Shown one piece after another: positions 11,089 to 22,063 of a DNA stretch of 64,000 nt. The DNA lies in contig JAUCEF010000003.1 of the NCBI GenBank assembly GCA_033558025.1, positions 992,001 through 1,056,000 on the forward strand, in the 5' to 3' direction. This DNA is from Phytophthora sp. 'mugwort'. Taxonomy: Eukaryota; Oomycota; Peronosporomycetes; Peronosporales; Peronosporaceae. The position numbers and the translations under genes were made by a program. How positions within the stretch are numbered: position 1 is the stretch's first letter; every line of letters begins with the position of its first letter. The notes beneath the pieces were generated by a model. It was not told the origin of the DNA and made no database searches. It saw nothing but the letters and a program-made list of their open reading frames with translations.

Positions 11089-13897
11089 TCACCTTGTACT
11101 CCTTCCGTCCTCTGTCAACGAACGTCGCTGTCCAGATGTATACTCCGTTCTGAGGAGATAGCCGACACCGGCAACTTGCCCAATACGGTGGTCTGGGACC
11201 ACCATCCTCCGCAACAACTCCTTAACCACCGGCCATTTTAAAGCCCTTCCCGGCTGTTTAGTGAAAATGTCGATGAGTCGATCAACGTCACACGCGTCGT
11301 CGCGATGCAACCCGCCTCCAATGGTTTGTGGTCGTCCAGGTGGACCGTGCATCGGGACTGTCTCTAGCGCCTGAGCGATTTTCAACTTGTCCAGAAGATG
11401 CAGAGAAGGAATAACATGAGAGCAGATCCATCTCGAATGTTTGTATCTCTTACATGTGCAGCTCAGCGCCCTGCGAATAACTCAATCTACATATACATCG
11501 TCAGCTTGCGTCTGTAATATTCCCGCGAACACTTGCGTAAAACTTACCATGGGAAGTCGCCATCTCGATCGCATTGGTATTGGCTCCATTTGGACCAGAA
11601 GTCGATAATTGAGCGTGACTTGATGTAGAGAAGAAAAAAATAATTTGGGTATCTACGATAGGGTCTTCATGGTCAAGTCAGCCTCGCAACGATCGCTGAA
11701 ATCTGGAGCATACATATATGAGGTTCTGTGATGCACGCAGAGGCACTTTTGCATCATACCTTTCAGTTCTTGTTGCTGTCACAGCCGATCCGGAACGGTA
11801 TTTGGAATGTACCATAGACCTGGTGCTGTTGAAAAATATTCGAGCGGGGCGCTTAGTCACCTTGGTGGTAACAATGCTATAATTTTGAGAGTCGAGTAAG
11901 AAGTCTTCCACCTTCATCACCGCACCTAATGGCAAAGGACCTGGACAATTGTATAGTTAATCAGTGAGTGGGTTAACTGAAATGATGCTGGAAAGTGACA
12001 CTTACCTTCGGAGTAGTGACCTTGGCTGCCCGACGACAAATTCGCTGCGTCGTACAGTAATACTCGGGGCACACAGAGTTTAACACCGAGATTGTCGGGG
12101 CTTTTTTGTAGTCTGTCGCAAGGACCTTAATTACTAGATGGTGGCTCTCGATAGGCTGTTGAGTTGGTAAAAATCCTGGGATTGACGAGCTGCCTACACT
12201 CCAGCGTTCCCAGCGAGGAGTCAGGTACACAGCTTGTGGCCAATCGGCAAGAGCAATTTCATTTTAATCTCTCCAAGCTTGTACTACTCTCTTCGTCAGT
12301 GCACGAAATTGTTTTAGAGAGAGAGTGTGTAACAACCTAATGTGTGGTTTCACTCGGTCGATCACGAAGGTTTTCGCTATCGACAGCTTTGACTGCTTGC
12401 GAGTCTGTCGTAGAAGATGCTCCCAACATGTAAGTATCTCGATCCTTGGCCACACCGAGACCAGCGCAGAGGCAATTGCGTCAGAGTGATCAATATTAGC
12501 ACTGCGCACAGCCAATCTACATCGTAAATACCTGTGCGTACTTGATCAAAGCTCGGAATAACTGCTCTTACGCAAATGTGTTCTCAGTGCGAACGAACAT
12601 GTACAACCAGGGCCGAAACCGTTGTACATATCCAGCATCCGTCGACTCCACTGAGATGCCACTACAATCCACGAGAGTCCACCCACCAAAATGGATCCGA
12701 TAAGTACCATCGGTTGACATTACCAAGTCAGCACATTGATCTTGCACTGCTTGGCGGACTTTTTTTAAAATGAGCTCGGGTAGTGACAACAAGGCCCATC
12801 GATGCAACTTCTTTGTCTCCCATGGTGACCATGTGCTAAAAATCATCAAGCACGATCATTGCGTTCACATCGGCGATGTAGTTTCCATCAACACGATAGA
12901 ATGTATCGCGGTCCTGACATATTTTGAGAGCATACCAGCTCTTTAAAGTTGCGAATTTGTTTTCTCCCAGCCGCCCATGGCTTTTTTCTTCAGGTAAGCC
13001 TTACGGTTTTCCATTTTACAAACTGCAGGCACATATTGCAGCATACCAGGCTCTCGTATGTACTTGAAAAGCATCGTGTTTCGCACTCGTCCTGCTGACA
13101 TGCCAAGGTTTAGCAGTGCATCAATTTCTAGTTTCAGCACTAGCGAAATACCTCGCGCAGGTAAATGAACACTTGGTCCGCAGTACTGTCCTTGTTGTAG
13201 AAGTTCGTAACTAAACGACGTTTCGTCTGCGCGGTCCGTGGATAACTAGAAGTGATGCGCGCATCCTAGATGCGAACGACACTGGTACATCTTCCCAAGC
13301 ACAAATGGCGAAAGGTATCTAGTCCGATAGGTATAGACGAATCGATTGAAGCCGTGCAGAGCTTGTTTCAGCCTCGGCTAATGAGTTGTAAAACCCGATT
13401 CGGCTGTATGCCTATGGAGAGCTGCTAAACTATTCGGGAGCGCAACCCCAAAACCATCGGTATCACTTCCAAAATCAAGAGAGGCGTCTGAATCATGATT
13501 ATCCACAGGCACGGCTGAACCAGCCAGCTCACCGCCATACGCGTCTGGCTGGGTGCGGTCACGCTGGTCTTTTCCTGTTGCATAAGCGTTCTGCACTGTC
13601 CAAGGTTGAGGCTATCACTTCCCCACCGGACAGGTCCGATTGGGTGCCGTCTCGCGGGCCTTCGCCTGTGGGGAACGCGCCCGCCACCACAGGGAGCTCC
13701 AAGCCGCTAGGGCCGTTACCATTGTCACCGTTGCCATTGTTGTTGACGTCGCTGTCTTCATCTCCCGACACGTACGCCAACACGACGGTGGCGTCGCTTT
13801 CGTTTCCGGGCAGGTCCGTCGCTTCCTCCACGTCTTCGGAAGAAGGAGCCGATGGAGAGCTGCAGGTCCAAAGACAGAAACCCATGAGGCGCTGCAT
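11089..13897 (-). pseudogene. MULE transposase remnant with SWIM zinc finger (MULE-A)
   Basis: A Mutator-like transposase can be followed on the minus strand through several frames. An acidic low-complexity N-terminal part lies at 13897-13378. Next is a probable N-terminal zinc-binding region at 13300-13140, and then the catalytic domain: FGGWTLVDCSGISVES and RFRPWLYMFVRTENT at 12849-12568, and DHSDAIASALVSVWPRI at 12515-12264. Further conserved blocks follow (PGFLPTQQPIESHHLVIK at 12230-11973). Near 11455-11410 is CTCKRYK...WICSHV, a CxC...CxH SWIM finger, then a C-terminal APGR-like tail (GPPGRPQTIGGG). Stops and frameshifts separate the blocks, so it is inactive. It probably interrupts the surrounding copia element. 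Confidence 0.7.
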
Positions 13898-15300
13898 TGC
13901 ACTTAATTATAGGCTGCGTCCAACCATCGCTTCAGCGTTCTGATGTTGAAAATAAAGTGGCAAGCGTTCAGCGTTACATTCTATTGTGGTAAGGGCTGCA
14001 ATCCGAGCACCGTATTTTTCAGACAGAGCAACAGAACTTCAGAATTACCTTTGGACAACAGGCGTTCGGCATTTGAGTAACAGTTATTAATTAGCAGCCG
14101 ACGGTGATGACGAGTTGACCTCCGGTACCGACGACGGACCCATGTTGGGCGGTACGCAGCAAACCAAATGAAGTAGCAGCCCTAAAACCCCAAGGCGGGT
14201 CGCAGCAGGAAACTACAAGATCTAGGTAAGATGATGATCACTGTCCAGAAAGGAGCAGCGACGAATAATGCAACACCTGGACTGCATAAATTTTCTGGAG
14301 GCTTCGCAACACTAAACAAGCAAGGGCAGATAACAGAGCTTGCACAGAACCCGCCGGAATTAACGCAGGCGACATCAGAATACCCGATAGTGGAGAGGCC
14401 ACTAAGCGCAAGGATATTCACTGAAGTACCCAAGTCTCAGAGCAGGAGTTGAAAGCCTCCGGAACATTGCGTTCTTAAGGAGCGCCTCCTCAAAAGTTGA
14501 CGTGGCCAAGCGAGCTTAGGCGTGGAATCTTCCGGAATGGCAATGCGAGCAGAGCTTACCATGACTTCACGTGGGGCCGCGATGTCGCCTACGAAGATCT
14601 GGTTGCCCATCTGGAGATGGAATTCGGCTGTAGCCTCACGCAGTATGAGTTTGGTAAGCGCCTCGACACAGACAAGCCGCATGCGATACGTGGAAGCAGT
14701 ACGTAATGTGCATGAATTACATTAAGCGGTTGATGATTAGGGATAGATCCCAGTTGCTACTCGGAACTGTCTGCAGCAACGCATACCCGAGGTGAAGCCA
14801 ACACCGTCGAGCAGAATTAACGAGATCAGCTTTAAACAAGAAAAATCATGGTGGGGCTGGACAAAGTGCTTGACCTTTAAATTCGCTCTCAAGGTGATGG
14901 TCATCGCGTTGGCCAGGCAAGACAGGGTGGCCGCGGCAACACAGTCGGCCATCCTCAGTATTAGCGCGGTCAACAGAGCAGCAGCAATAACCCTACAAGA
15001 ATAGTGGCCATCTGAGAGGCAAACAACAGAGCTCAAGTAGCTCAACAAACAGCATCGACAAGGACCACGACCTCACAGCAACTTATCAGGCTAACGAGCG
15101 TAAAACGACTAGACTGCCGAGAAACCAGCCACACGTTTTCTCAGTGCACCAAGCCGAACCAGATCCAGAGATCACCTCAACAGCGATATCTTGCGCCTGG
15201 TGGTGAAAGTGGCGGTGAGAGCGCGGAGGTCAAGATGGCCTCGGCACTTAACCCGTGGTTGATGCCAACGACTGGCGGAGTGATTTATGAACTTCACCCT
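13898..15300. other. Transposon-derived sequence, unresolved
   Basis: No gene can be supported. Short frames on both strands (for example 14682-14437 minus and 14792-15004 plus) have no motif I recognise. The position between MULE-A and the copia pre-integrase fragment suggests interrupted copia sequence. Confidence 0.25.
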
Positions 15301-15640
15301 ACATGTTCTCGTACTGGACCGCATTGTTTGGCACATCGCCCTCCTGTTTGACGATTGACGTTGAAAAGGGAGGGATGTTGCACACAAGCACTAAAGGCAG
15401 TTGTATTCTTCGCGTACTGTGCTGCGTCGCGAGGTACCCTTCGTCCCCGGTCTGGATCAAAACCTACTGCCAGCAACCCATCTTGGAGAACACGGGATCA
15501 CAGCCACGTTTGGCATATCCCAGTACAAGTTAGCCAACTGGCATGAGGACATCGTTGCAGTCGCCGAGCAACAACGAAAGTTGTGTATTCTTCGTGGTGA
15601 AATCATGCGAAAGTCAACGCTCCAGCACTAGCACGGTTGC
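15301..15640 (+). pseudogene. Copia-type protease/pre-integrase fragment
   Basis: On the plus strand the frames at 15355-15631 contain REVPFVPGLDQNLLPATHLG. This fits the conserved copia stretch between the aspartic protease and GAG-pre-integrase domains (the vLyVPxLxxNLLSVxxL block), followed by a plausible ITATFGISQYKLANWHED continuation. Frameshifts are present. It is a broken part of the same copia-like element whose integrase and reverse transcriptase pieces lie at 17.9-20 kb. Confidence 0.5.
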
Positions 15641-16085
15641 CTCGAGCACGTGAACTGCCAAGATCTGCTTCGGATATACACTAATAGGGTAACAAAGATA
15701 CGGAACTTGTGGCAAAGAAGCTGCGTTCCACATATCATGTGCATAGACCAAACAGACTAAATCGAAGAAACCAGCCGTGGATACATCCGCATCCACACCC
15801 ACAGATGAAGTCGGAGTACTACTCCATTCCAGATTAAGAGCTCCCTTCCAGAACAAGGTGCGATATTAGTTCATTTGAACCACAACAGGGTGAGCCTTAA
15901 GACCAAAAGATGCGACGTACCGCCACCATTCGTTTCATGTGCGCAGCTCCACAAGGCGCCAAGCTTTGGCGCTAACCTGGTGAAACGCGTGAGTGGCCTT
16001 CTTCTTCCACAATGAAAATTAACTGTCATCGCAAGATTTCGCCCCTCCCGACCAAGCTGAACCAACATCACCAACCATAACTTGG
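15641..16085. other. No gene recognised
   Basis: Only short ORFs are present, between the copia fragment and the Thr-rich repeat ORF. I see nothing specific. Confidence 0.3.
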
Positions 16086-16089
16086 TCCG

Positions 16090-16425
16090 CACCACTCAGG
16101 ACCACGCTGCCCATGCTCGCGCTGGCCTCGACCTCGTATGCACCGGACTTGACCGCTTCCGTGCACAACTCGACCAACGCGCTGGCGCCCTACTTGACCA
16201 CCGGGCCTGTACTGGACTCGACCACCGCGCCCAGGCTGCACTCGCCCAACGCGTCCATGCTGAACTCGACCACCGCGCCGCCGCACTACTCGTCCACCGT
16301 GCCCATGCTGCGCCCGACCACCGCGCCCGTACCGGACTCGACCACCGCGTACGCGCTGGCCTCCACCACAAACGCGCTGAGGTCGACCACGAACTCGACC
16401 ACGGTGCCCATGCCGTTAATCATTG
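16090..16425 (+). repeat. Degenerate tandem repeat encoding Ser/Thr/Pro-rich (mucin-like) sequence
   Basis: Irregular repeats built on CGACCACCGCGCC, at roughly 27-36-bp spacing, make all frames open. In the frame at 16113-16688 the repeat reads as STTAP-type units (DSTTAPRLHSPNAS, NSTTAPPHYSSTVP, RPTTAPVPDSTTA), a composition seen in mucin-like domains. The same frame then runs into non-repetitive sequence (LIIEFTNMTLFERV). From about 16550 that sequence aligns in position with the start of the mariner remnant. Whether the repeat was ever translated is unclear. A repeat of this type also opens antisense frames, so ORF length is weak evidence. Confidence 0.5.
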
Positions 16426-16549
16426 AGTTCACGAACATGACACTCTTCGAGAGGGTGGGAGAGGACGAAGCGCCGGTTGAAACAACAATGCTGACCGATG
16501 CAGATATGCCTGCTTGCGACCGCTCCCGTCGCCGCACCTGCAACCTTAC

Positions 16550-17800
16550 AGCGGGTGAGCTGGACCAGGTGGTCCAGTGTCTACTGACGCGTCTAAAGAA
16601 TGGATCGCCCCGGGAAGGGGCCAAGGCTGAGGTAGCTACACCTTCACCTGCATGTCAAGACGGTCTGCCGCATCTGGAAGCGTGCTGAACGCGAGATGAA
16701 GCGATCAGGGGTCTACCGCGCCGTTTCCCGTAAGCACAACAGCGGGCGTCGGCACCGAGACCGTAGCCAAGCCCTCGAGGTTCTATGGCAGACACCTCTT
16801 GCTCGACGCTCGATTATTCGTTCCGCAGCTGAAGCTTGTAGCCTTCCTCCGACAACGCTTTTTCGAGAGTTAAAGCGCGGCAGTCTGCGCTCCTATAACA
16901 ATGTGGTCCGCCCACTACTGACCACTACTGAAAACAAGCGAACGCGGCTGGGTTTTGCTTGGAGTACGTTGACAAGACATGCATGCTCTTCTCCGGTATG
17001 TACAACACTGTGCATCTGGATGATTTTTTTTCTACATTTCGGAGCCGCAGCGGCGCTTCCAGTTGCTGCCGGATGAACCTGCACCGATGCGACGCGTGAA
17101 GAGCAAGCGTTTCGTGGCTCGTGTGATGACGTTAGCGGCGATCAGTAGGCCTCATTACACTGATGGAACGTTTTTCGACGGGAAGCTCGGAATTTGGGTC
17201 TTTACGAAGCAAGTGACTGCTAAGCGCTCTAGTCTGCGTCGACCTGCTGAACGCTTGAGACGAAGGAGGTCTCAGTGACTAAGAACACCTATCGCGAGAA
17301 GCTGGTGACGAAAGTGCTGCCGTCAATTTGTGCGAGATGGCCAACCGACGGGTGGGTGGTCATTCAGCAAGACAACGCTCCCGCTCACATCACCCGTGCG
17401 ACCATGATTTCGCTGTTGCCGTTGAGCACTGCAATATACAGGTGGAGCTGCGATGTCAACCTCCTAACAGCCCCGACATGAATTGTTGTGACCTTGGAGG
17501 TTTTACAGTGATCCAGTCTCGGCAGAGGAAGAAGAAAGCTCGCAGCCTCGATGGCCTCATCGCGACCACGACGGGAGCGTATTGGGAGCTGCCACCCCGT
17601 GCGTTGAATGCTGCGTTCTTAACGTTGCAGAGCTGTATGGACTTGTGCACCCAAGCCGACGGACACAATGACTTCAAGCCACCTCACATGGGAAAACAAC
17701 GACTGGAGCGGGAGGGCAGACTCCCTGCGCGTCTTTTCTGCTCGCCAAAGACAGCTGAAATCACCGCAGCATTGCCCCCGTCCAGCACACAACACTATAG
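16550..17800 (+). pseudogene. Mariner-like transposase remnant
   Basis: Pieces of a Tc1/mariner-type transposase follow each other on the plus strand. An N-terminal HTH region (about 16550-16690, VVQCLLTRLKNG) is followed by RSIIRSAAEACSLPPTTLFRELKRGSLR at 16810-16890 (second HTH, described here in parts) and PLLTTTENKRTRLGFAWS. The first catalytic block falls near 17015-17040 (HLDDFFSTF in another frame). Later come KSKRFVARVM, FDGKLGIWVF, the second catalytic block VVIQQDNAPAHI (Asp of QDN) at about 17350-17395, and ELRCQPPNSPDMNCCDLG (third catalytic position, Asp) at about 17440-17490. At least three frame changes occur, so it is inactive. It appears to sit inside the copia-like element. 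Confidence 0.75.
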
Positions 17801-17863
17801 TTAGTTCAGGTAAGACTTGAGAGCTCCTGCTCTGGAACAATATAAAACGTTCAATATTTAAAA

Positions 17864-18560
17864 ATGGAGCACTTAATCTGGTATAGAGTAGTAGTGCTGA
17901 GTATGGACTTGAAGACTGACATCAGTCCTGATCGTAGCGGGAACAAGCACTTGCTTACAATCGTGAGCTACGGACCCAGATCTAATCGTGCTTACTTGCT
18001 TCAGATGAAGGATGAATCCCGAAAGAAACTTCATGATGTTCGTGCCGGAATCTGAACGTCAATATGGAGCGACGTGAAGGTCAACAGATCTGACGTAGGT
18101 GCGGGATTTCAGGATCGTGAATTCATGGCCTTCGGCTCTTGTAATGCAAACACCAGTCGACGCTTCCCGATACCTCCGCTTCCAAGTGCAAAGTGGAGCG
18201 TATGCACCGGACACTGATGAACTCCGATCGGGCGATGATATGGGTCTCCGGTCAACCTAACCGCTGCTTGGGCAATGCCGCCACCTACGCGCCATACATC
18301 CGTAATCGTCTGCCAATCAGAGCTAATTCCGGCAATGTGTTCACAGGGAAGCGGCCCAAGGTTTGAAGGTTGGGCAAATCCTGATATTTGGATCCCATGT
18401 ACCACGCACATCTCACACAAGTGAGAGCATCGGTGAACAACGTGCTGAGAAAGCAGTGATCATCGGGATATACGATGGCCAGAAAGGCTATCGACTCCAT
18501 TTCACGAATGCGACAAATTGTTACAAGCGCCGATGTGCAGAACGTCGGTGTTGAATGCTA
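17864..18560 (+). pseudogene. Copia integrase C-terminal remnant
   Basis: Frames on the plus strand include VLSMDLKTDISPDRSGNKHL, reminiscent of the integrase core start (DxxGP...GNKY). Around 18363-18554 are LIFGSHVPRTSH and KAVIIGIYDGQKGYRLHF, which match the copia block after the integrase core (LRVFG...A.....FLGY....KGYRL). Several stops interrupt it. It links the pre-integrase fragment upstream with the reverse transcriptase remnant downstream. Confidence 0.5.
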
Positions 18561-18843
18561 ACGAAAAGGTGACACGATATGCACTCAACGATCTCCACGG
18601 TGTAACGATACGCCGATGGTCAAACCAAACGCACCACCCGAAGCCCAGCAAGATCCGGGAAACGAGTTGGAGGCGATGTCGAGCAGGACATCAGCGTGGA
18701 TATGTTGCGGAAGCGTGTTAGACAGATCGACAGTGCGTACTGTTCACGTGACAGCGAAGATGACAAGTATTCCGGAAACCCCACCAGCGCTGCCGCACTA
18801 CGGTGTATGTTTAGGAGAGACAGCAAAGTGGGGTTTTCGCTAC

Positions 18844-20164
18844 CGCTGGGTTTGGTGGAAGAAGGTGCAGGGTCAGCAGCCCTGGCTATTGCGGAAGTTA
18901 TGTCGGCTATGATACCCCCCACACAATATTGACGAGGCGCAGCCTACTCCTGAATGGCCCCAAATGGAAGGTGGTCATCGAGAAATAATTAAATGATCTG
19001 CAAGCGAACGGAAAGTGGAAAGTGGTGAAGGCGCTGGCCGGGGCAAATATGGTTTCGTATAAATGAGTGTTCAAGATTAAGTTGAACTCGCGTGGCGAAC
19101 TGGGCGATTCAAGGCACGTTAAGTCGCTCGGGATTTTCGCGGTGGTACGGCGTCGATTTTGAAGAGCCCTATCCGCTAGAGCTGAAAATCGCAAGCTTGC
19201 TGTTCTTGGCGGCATTGACGGTACAATGGAGGCGTCAACTTCGCCGAGGTGACGTACCCAATGCCTACGTTAAGACAAACTTCGATCGACACATAAGAAT
19301 GCCCCCCCCCCCCAAAAAAAAAAAAAAAACCATCCTGAGATGGCACTTCATGGCTCTTGCTAAAGTGGCTGTATTGATTGCAGCAGAGTGGTCTGCCGAA
19401 GCACTTAGTAGTGTCGCCCATAGCCTTGATGTCAAACTCCCGCTCCAATCTGCAGGATCCCGTCGATAACAGCGTCATCTTTGCTCGCGATGATCACATC
19501 ATCGATATACGGTCCAAGGGCAGTCAAATTTCCGCCGTGGTGACGGGAATACGGACTTGGATCAAGCTTGCTCCTGGCGCACCACAACGACAGCAGTACG
19601 TATTGAACTCCTTGTTCCATAGGGGATCTGCATCGAGTGTACGAGGACCGGTATACTCCTACACCAATGTGACACCGTTGAGGCGTTACTCGTTAACATG
19701 GAGATGGCTACGTTTAAGACAGTCCCTAGTCCGGTGGACACCTCGGAGGTCTTAGACGACGGCGTAATCGTGAAGAAAATCAGCATGACGACTGATGAGC
19801 CGTGCAATTGGATCGCAGTTGTGGTCTCTAAAAGTCAATTGGCTCGCAGTTGTGGGTCTCCAATTGCGCTCACCCATATATTACAACAGCTATGAGCTAT
19901 CTGGGTGGATTTGTTGCCCAACTTCGCCAAAGCCACTGACAGGGAGTAAAGCTCGCGCTGCAGTACCTTTGCGGTACTTCGTCAATTGGACTATCTTTCG
20001 AATTCGGCCAAGGTATCGGATGCAAGTGGGTAGCGACTATCTACGTAGATGCTGAGTGGTTGGAGATTCATCAGACGCGAAGTCGGTCTGCGGGCTGTAC
20101 ATGCACTAATGCTGAACGTGGTTGTAATCGCTTGGGCCTCTGAAAAGCAGCCATATGTCGCACT
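18844..20164 (+). repeat. Left arm of a 1.32-kb inverted repeat
   Basis: The reverse complement of this arm recurs at 20744-22063, essentially identical over 1.32 kb. The only difference I noticed is six versus five C/G at about 18915-18920. Paired positions sum to 40,908 (40,907 outside the indel). Identity starts sharply at 18844/22063 and ends sharply at 20164/20744. The arm holds copia reverse transcriptase fragments in both orientations, meeting at a C12-A16 run (19302-19329). Confidence 0.9.
18950..20060 (+). pseudogene. Copia reverse transcriptase fragments, partly inverted
   Basis: From 18990 to 19301 the plus strand reads like the start of a copia RT: WKVVKALAGANMVSY, SRWYGVDFEEPYPLELKIAS and RRGDVPNAYVK. 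The latter two correspond to the GVDYxETYAPV and GDVxNAYVKA blocks. To the right of the C12-A16 run the RT continues on the opposite strand (19620-19330, minus): LGPYIDDVIIASKDDAVIDG contains the Y-x-D-D catalytic motif, and REFDIKAMGD follows. One half of the RT has therefore been inverted relative to the other. The same mosaic is duplicated in the right arm. Confidence 0.6.
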
Positions 20165-20317
20165 ACCCTGAATATGGCGCAGCATGTATGGCTCACCTTC
20201 GAGGGAGGCCGTTCGAAGGAAAAGCGCACCGCAGCGGTTTTGCTGCCTGACGTCGGCCGCAAGTTCATGGCGTGGCTTGAAGTTATCGGTGTAACGTCCA
20301 CGACAATGGAAACGAGT

Positions 20318-20659
20318 GGCTCAACGTTGACGCCGCCGTTATGTCACCGATGGGGTCATGATGACTGAATGGATGAGAACGTATAACGTGAGAGCTAGCT
20401 CGCGGATCCGCAGTGAGTATAGCAAACGAACGAAACTAGCAATGAAACGGTGTGGGAGCGCAGCGATGAGAGTCAGCCCACTGCATTTTTACATTGATCG
20501 ATGACGTCAGGGAAGAAGAAGACGACATCTTTCCTGCATACTAACAAGGTCGCAATGTAAGTAGCAGGTAAACAAAGGGGAAAATAGCTGTAGTGCGAGC
20601 AAAACGCTAACAATTTATATGTTCACTTTCGGTTTAGCCATCAAATACTCAAGACGTAC
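20318..20659 (+). repeat. LTR-like repeat, copy B (in the palindrome spacer)
   Basis: Diverged copy of 9951-10297, in the same orientation. It lies in the spacer (20165-20743) between the inverted arms and is followed by a shortened version of the block that follows copy A. If the two are LTRs of one element, that element has been interrupted by MULE-A and the mariner. They could equally be separate family members. Confidence 0.5.
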
Positions 20660-20743
20660 AGCGGCGCCGCACGAACGTTTTCGCTCCACGGAACGGTTAA
20701 TACGATGGGACTACACGAGTGAAGCCCATTAAGTTGCCGCATC

Positions 20744-22063
20744 AGTGCGACATATGGCTGCTTTTCAGAGGCCCAAGCGATTACAACCACGTTCAGCATT
20801 AGTGCATGTACAGCCCGCAGACCGACTTCGCGTCTGATGAATCTCCAACCACTCAGCATCTACGTAGATAGTCGCTACCCACTTGCATCCGATACCTTGG
20901 CCGAATTCGAAAGATAGTCCAATTGACGAAGTACCGCAAAGGTACTGCAGCGCGAGCTTTACTCCCTGTCAGTGGCTTTGGCGAAGTTGGGCAACAAATC
21001 CACCCAGATAGCTCATAGCTGTTGTAATATATGGGTGAGCGCAATTGGAGACCCACAACTGCGAGCCAATTGACTTTTAGAGACCACAACTGCGATCCAA
21101 TTGCACGGCTCATCAGTCGTCATGCTGATTTTCTTCACGATTACGCCGTCGTCTAAGACCTCCGAGGTGTCCACCGGACTAGGGACTGTCTTAAACGTAG
21201 CCATCTCCATGTTAACGAGTAACGCCTCAACGGTGTCACATTGGTGTAGGAGTATACCGGTCCTCGTACACTCGATGCAGATCCCCTATGGAACAAGGAG
21301 TTCAATACGTACTGCTGTCGTTGTGGTGCGCCAGGAGCAAGCTTGATCCAAGTCCGTATTCCCGTCACCACGGCGGAAATTTGACTGCCCTTGGACCGTA
21401 TATCGATGATGTGATCATCGCGAGCAAAGATGACGCTGTTATCGACGGGATCCTGCAGATTGGAGCGGGAGTTTGACATCAAGGCTATGGGCGACACTAC
21501 TAAGTGCTTCGGCAGACCACTCTGCTGCAATCAATACAGCCACTTTAGCAAGAGCCATGAAGTGCCATCTCAGGATGGTTTTTTTTTTTTTTTTGGGGGG
21601 GGGGGGCATTCTTATGTGTCGATCGAAGTTTGTCTTAACGTAGGCATTGGGTACGTCACCTCGGCGAAGTTGACGCCTCCATTGTACCGTCAATGCCGCC
21701 AAGAACAGCAAGCTTGCGATTTTCAGCTCTAGCGGATAGGGCTCTTCAAAATCGACGCCGTACCACCGCGAAAATCCCGAGCGACTTAACGTGCCTTGAA
21801 TCGCCCAGTTCGCCACGCGAGTTCAACTTAATCTTGAACACTCATTTATACGAAACCATATTTGCCCCGGCCAGCGCCTTCACCACTTTCCACTTTCCGT
21901 TCGCTTGCAGATCATTTAATTATTTCTCGATGACCACCTTCCATTTGGGGCCATTCAGGAGTAGGCTGCGCCTCGTCAATATTGTGTGGGGGTATCATAG
22001 CCGACATAACTTCCGCAATAGCCAGGGCTGCTGACCCTGCACCTTCTTCCACCAAACCCAGCG
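20744..22063 (-). repeat. Right arm of the 1.32-kb inverted repeat
   Basis: This is the reverse complement of 18844-20164. The two arms flank a 579-bp unique spacer, so the locus is a 3.2-kb palindrome-like structure. Near-identity over 1.3 kb means either a recent duplication-inversion or an assembly or cloning artefact. Beyond 22063 and before 18844 the sequences differ at once. Confidence 0.9.

Noticed and set aside
16113..16688. Secreted mucin-like effector
   Set aside because: No signal peptide is visible, the repeat keeps several frames open on both strands, and the frame runs into a transposon.
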